A DNA stretch of 5,239 nt from an uncultured Clostridia bacterium (GTDB lineage: Bacteria > Bacillota > Clostridia > Oscillospirales > Oscillospiraceae). The position numbers and the translations under genes were made by a program. Location of the stretch: assembly GCA_945918815.1 (NCBI GenBank), contig CAMEIU010000151.1, forward strand, positions 1 to 5,239, read 5' to 3'. Each line of letters opens with the position of its first letter. Position 1 is the first letter of the stretch. The notes below the pieces were generated by a model, which did not search any database, was not told the DNA's origin, and saw only the letters and a list, made by a program, of their open reading frames with translations. Positions 5,089 through 5,239 of this stretch are shown here, piece by piece.

Positions 5089-5239
5089 TCACGGCCCTCT
5101 GCCCCATTGGGTGTGGCCGTTCAGGATGTCCTGTTCGGCCAAGGCGAAGATGGCGTCGCAGTGGCCTCGTCTGGGCAGACTTCGCCCTGCCTGTATCATC
5201 CCGGACAGCCGGTTCACATGCCAGAGCCAGGTGTCCGGG
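5089..5239 (-). CDS. C-terminal 49 residues of an unrecognised protein, 5' part outside window
   Basis: The minus-strand frame ending with TGA at 5091-5089 is open to the right edge (49 codons from 5238). The tail is hydrophilic with mixed charge, contains WLWHVNRLSG near its visible start and GHCDAIFALAEQDILNGH further on, and ends in WGRGP. It has no membrane segment. Codons are mostly G/C-ending like those of glgP, and composition drops sharply to AT-rich after the stop, which supports real coding. I do not recognise the family and assign no function. It shares orientation with glgP, but a promoter and possible terminator in the 336-bp gap suggest a separate transcript. No start codon is visible. 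Confidence 0.6.
   Translation of the reverse strand, partial: PDTWLWHVNRLSGMIQAGRSLPRRGHCDAIFALAEQDILNGHTQWGRGP

Overview
The window looks like a chromosomal segment of a GC-rich anaerobic Firmicute, probably of the Oscillospiraceae/Clostridia type (Flavonifractor-like). This rests on the Gram-positive style of the start signals (GGAGG, TATAAT-like and extended -10 boxes), the strong G/C bias at third codon positions, and the clostridial look of the two large proteins. The genus is inference. Every gene I can support is on the minus strand, so transcription runs from high to low coordinates.

Layout, in transcription order (right to left). (1) 5089-5239: the last 49 codons of an unrecognised gene that continues past the right edge. 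(2) 4753-5088: a gene-free stretch with a possible weak terminator for that gene, a promoter with an extended -10, and a leader of about 175 nt holding several inverted repeats. (3) 2302-4752: glgP, a complete glycogen/maltodextrin phosphorylase of 816 aa. (4) 468-2300: a complete GH13 alpha-glucan hydrolase of 610 aa whose ATG lies one base after the glgP stop. (5) 51-467: a gene-free stretch. Its right part has two tandem GC-rich palindromes of REP type. Its middle has an A-tract-rich, stable-RNA-like promoter. Its left part has two truncated copies of the 5' half of a tRNA. (6) 1-50: the 5' two thirds of a tRNA-Ala with anticodon GGC, cut by the left edge.

The two enzymes form an obvious functional pair. 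The phosphorylase removes glucose-1-phosphate from non-reducing ends of alpha-1,4-glucan until it stalls near branch points. The GH13 enzyme, which has no signal peptide and so is probably cytoplasmic, would hydrolyse limit dextrins or branched/short maltodextrins. The one-base spacing implies co-transcription and probably translational coupling.

I found no mobile element, CRISPR array, defence locus or other clearly new system. The least explained structure is at the left: a 24-bp block covering the tRNA-Ala 5' end occurs three times in direct orientation, downstream of a strong promoter. The two extra copies are not full tRNAs, but each is followed by a sequence that can re-pair with the acceptor strand to give a tRNA-like fold of about 48 nt without a T arm. 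They may be deletion-derived pseudo-tRNAs or small structured RNAs; the sequence alone does not decide.
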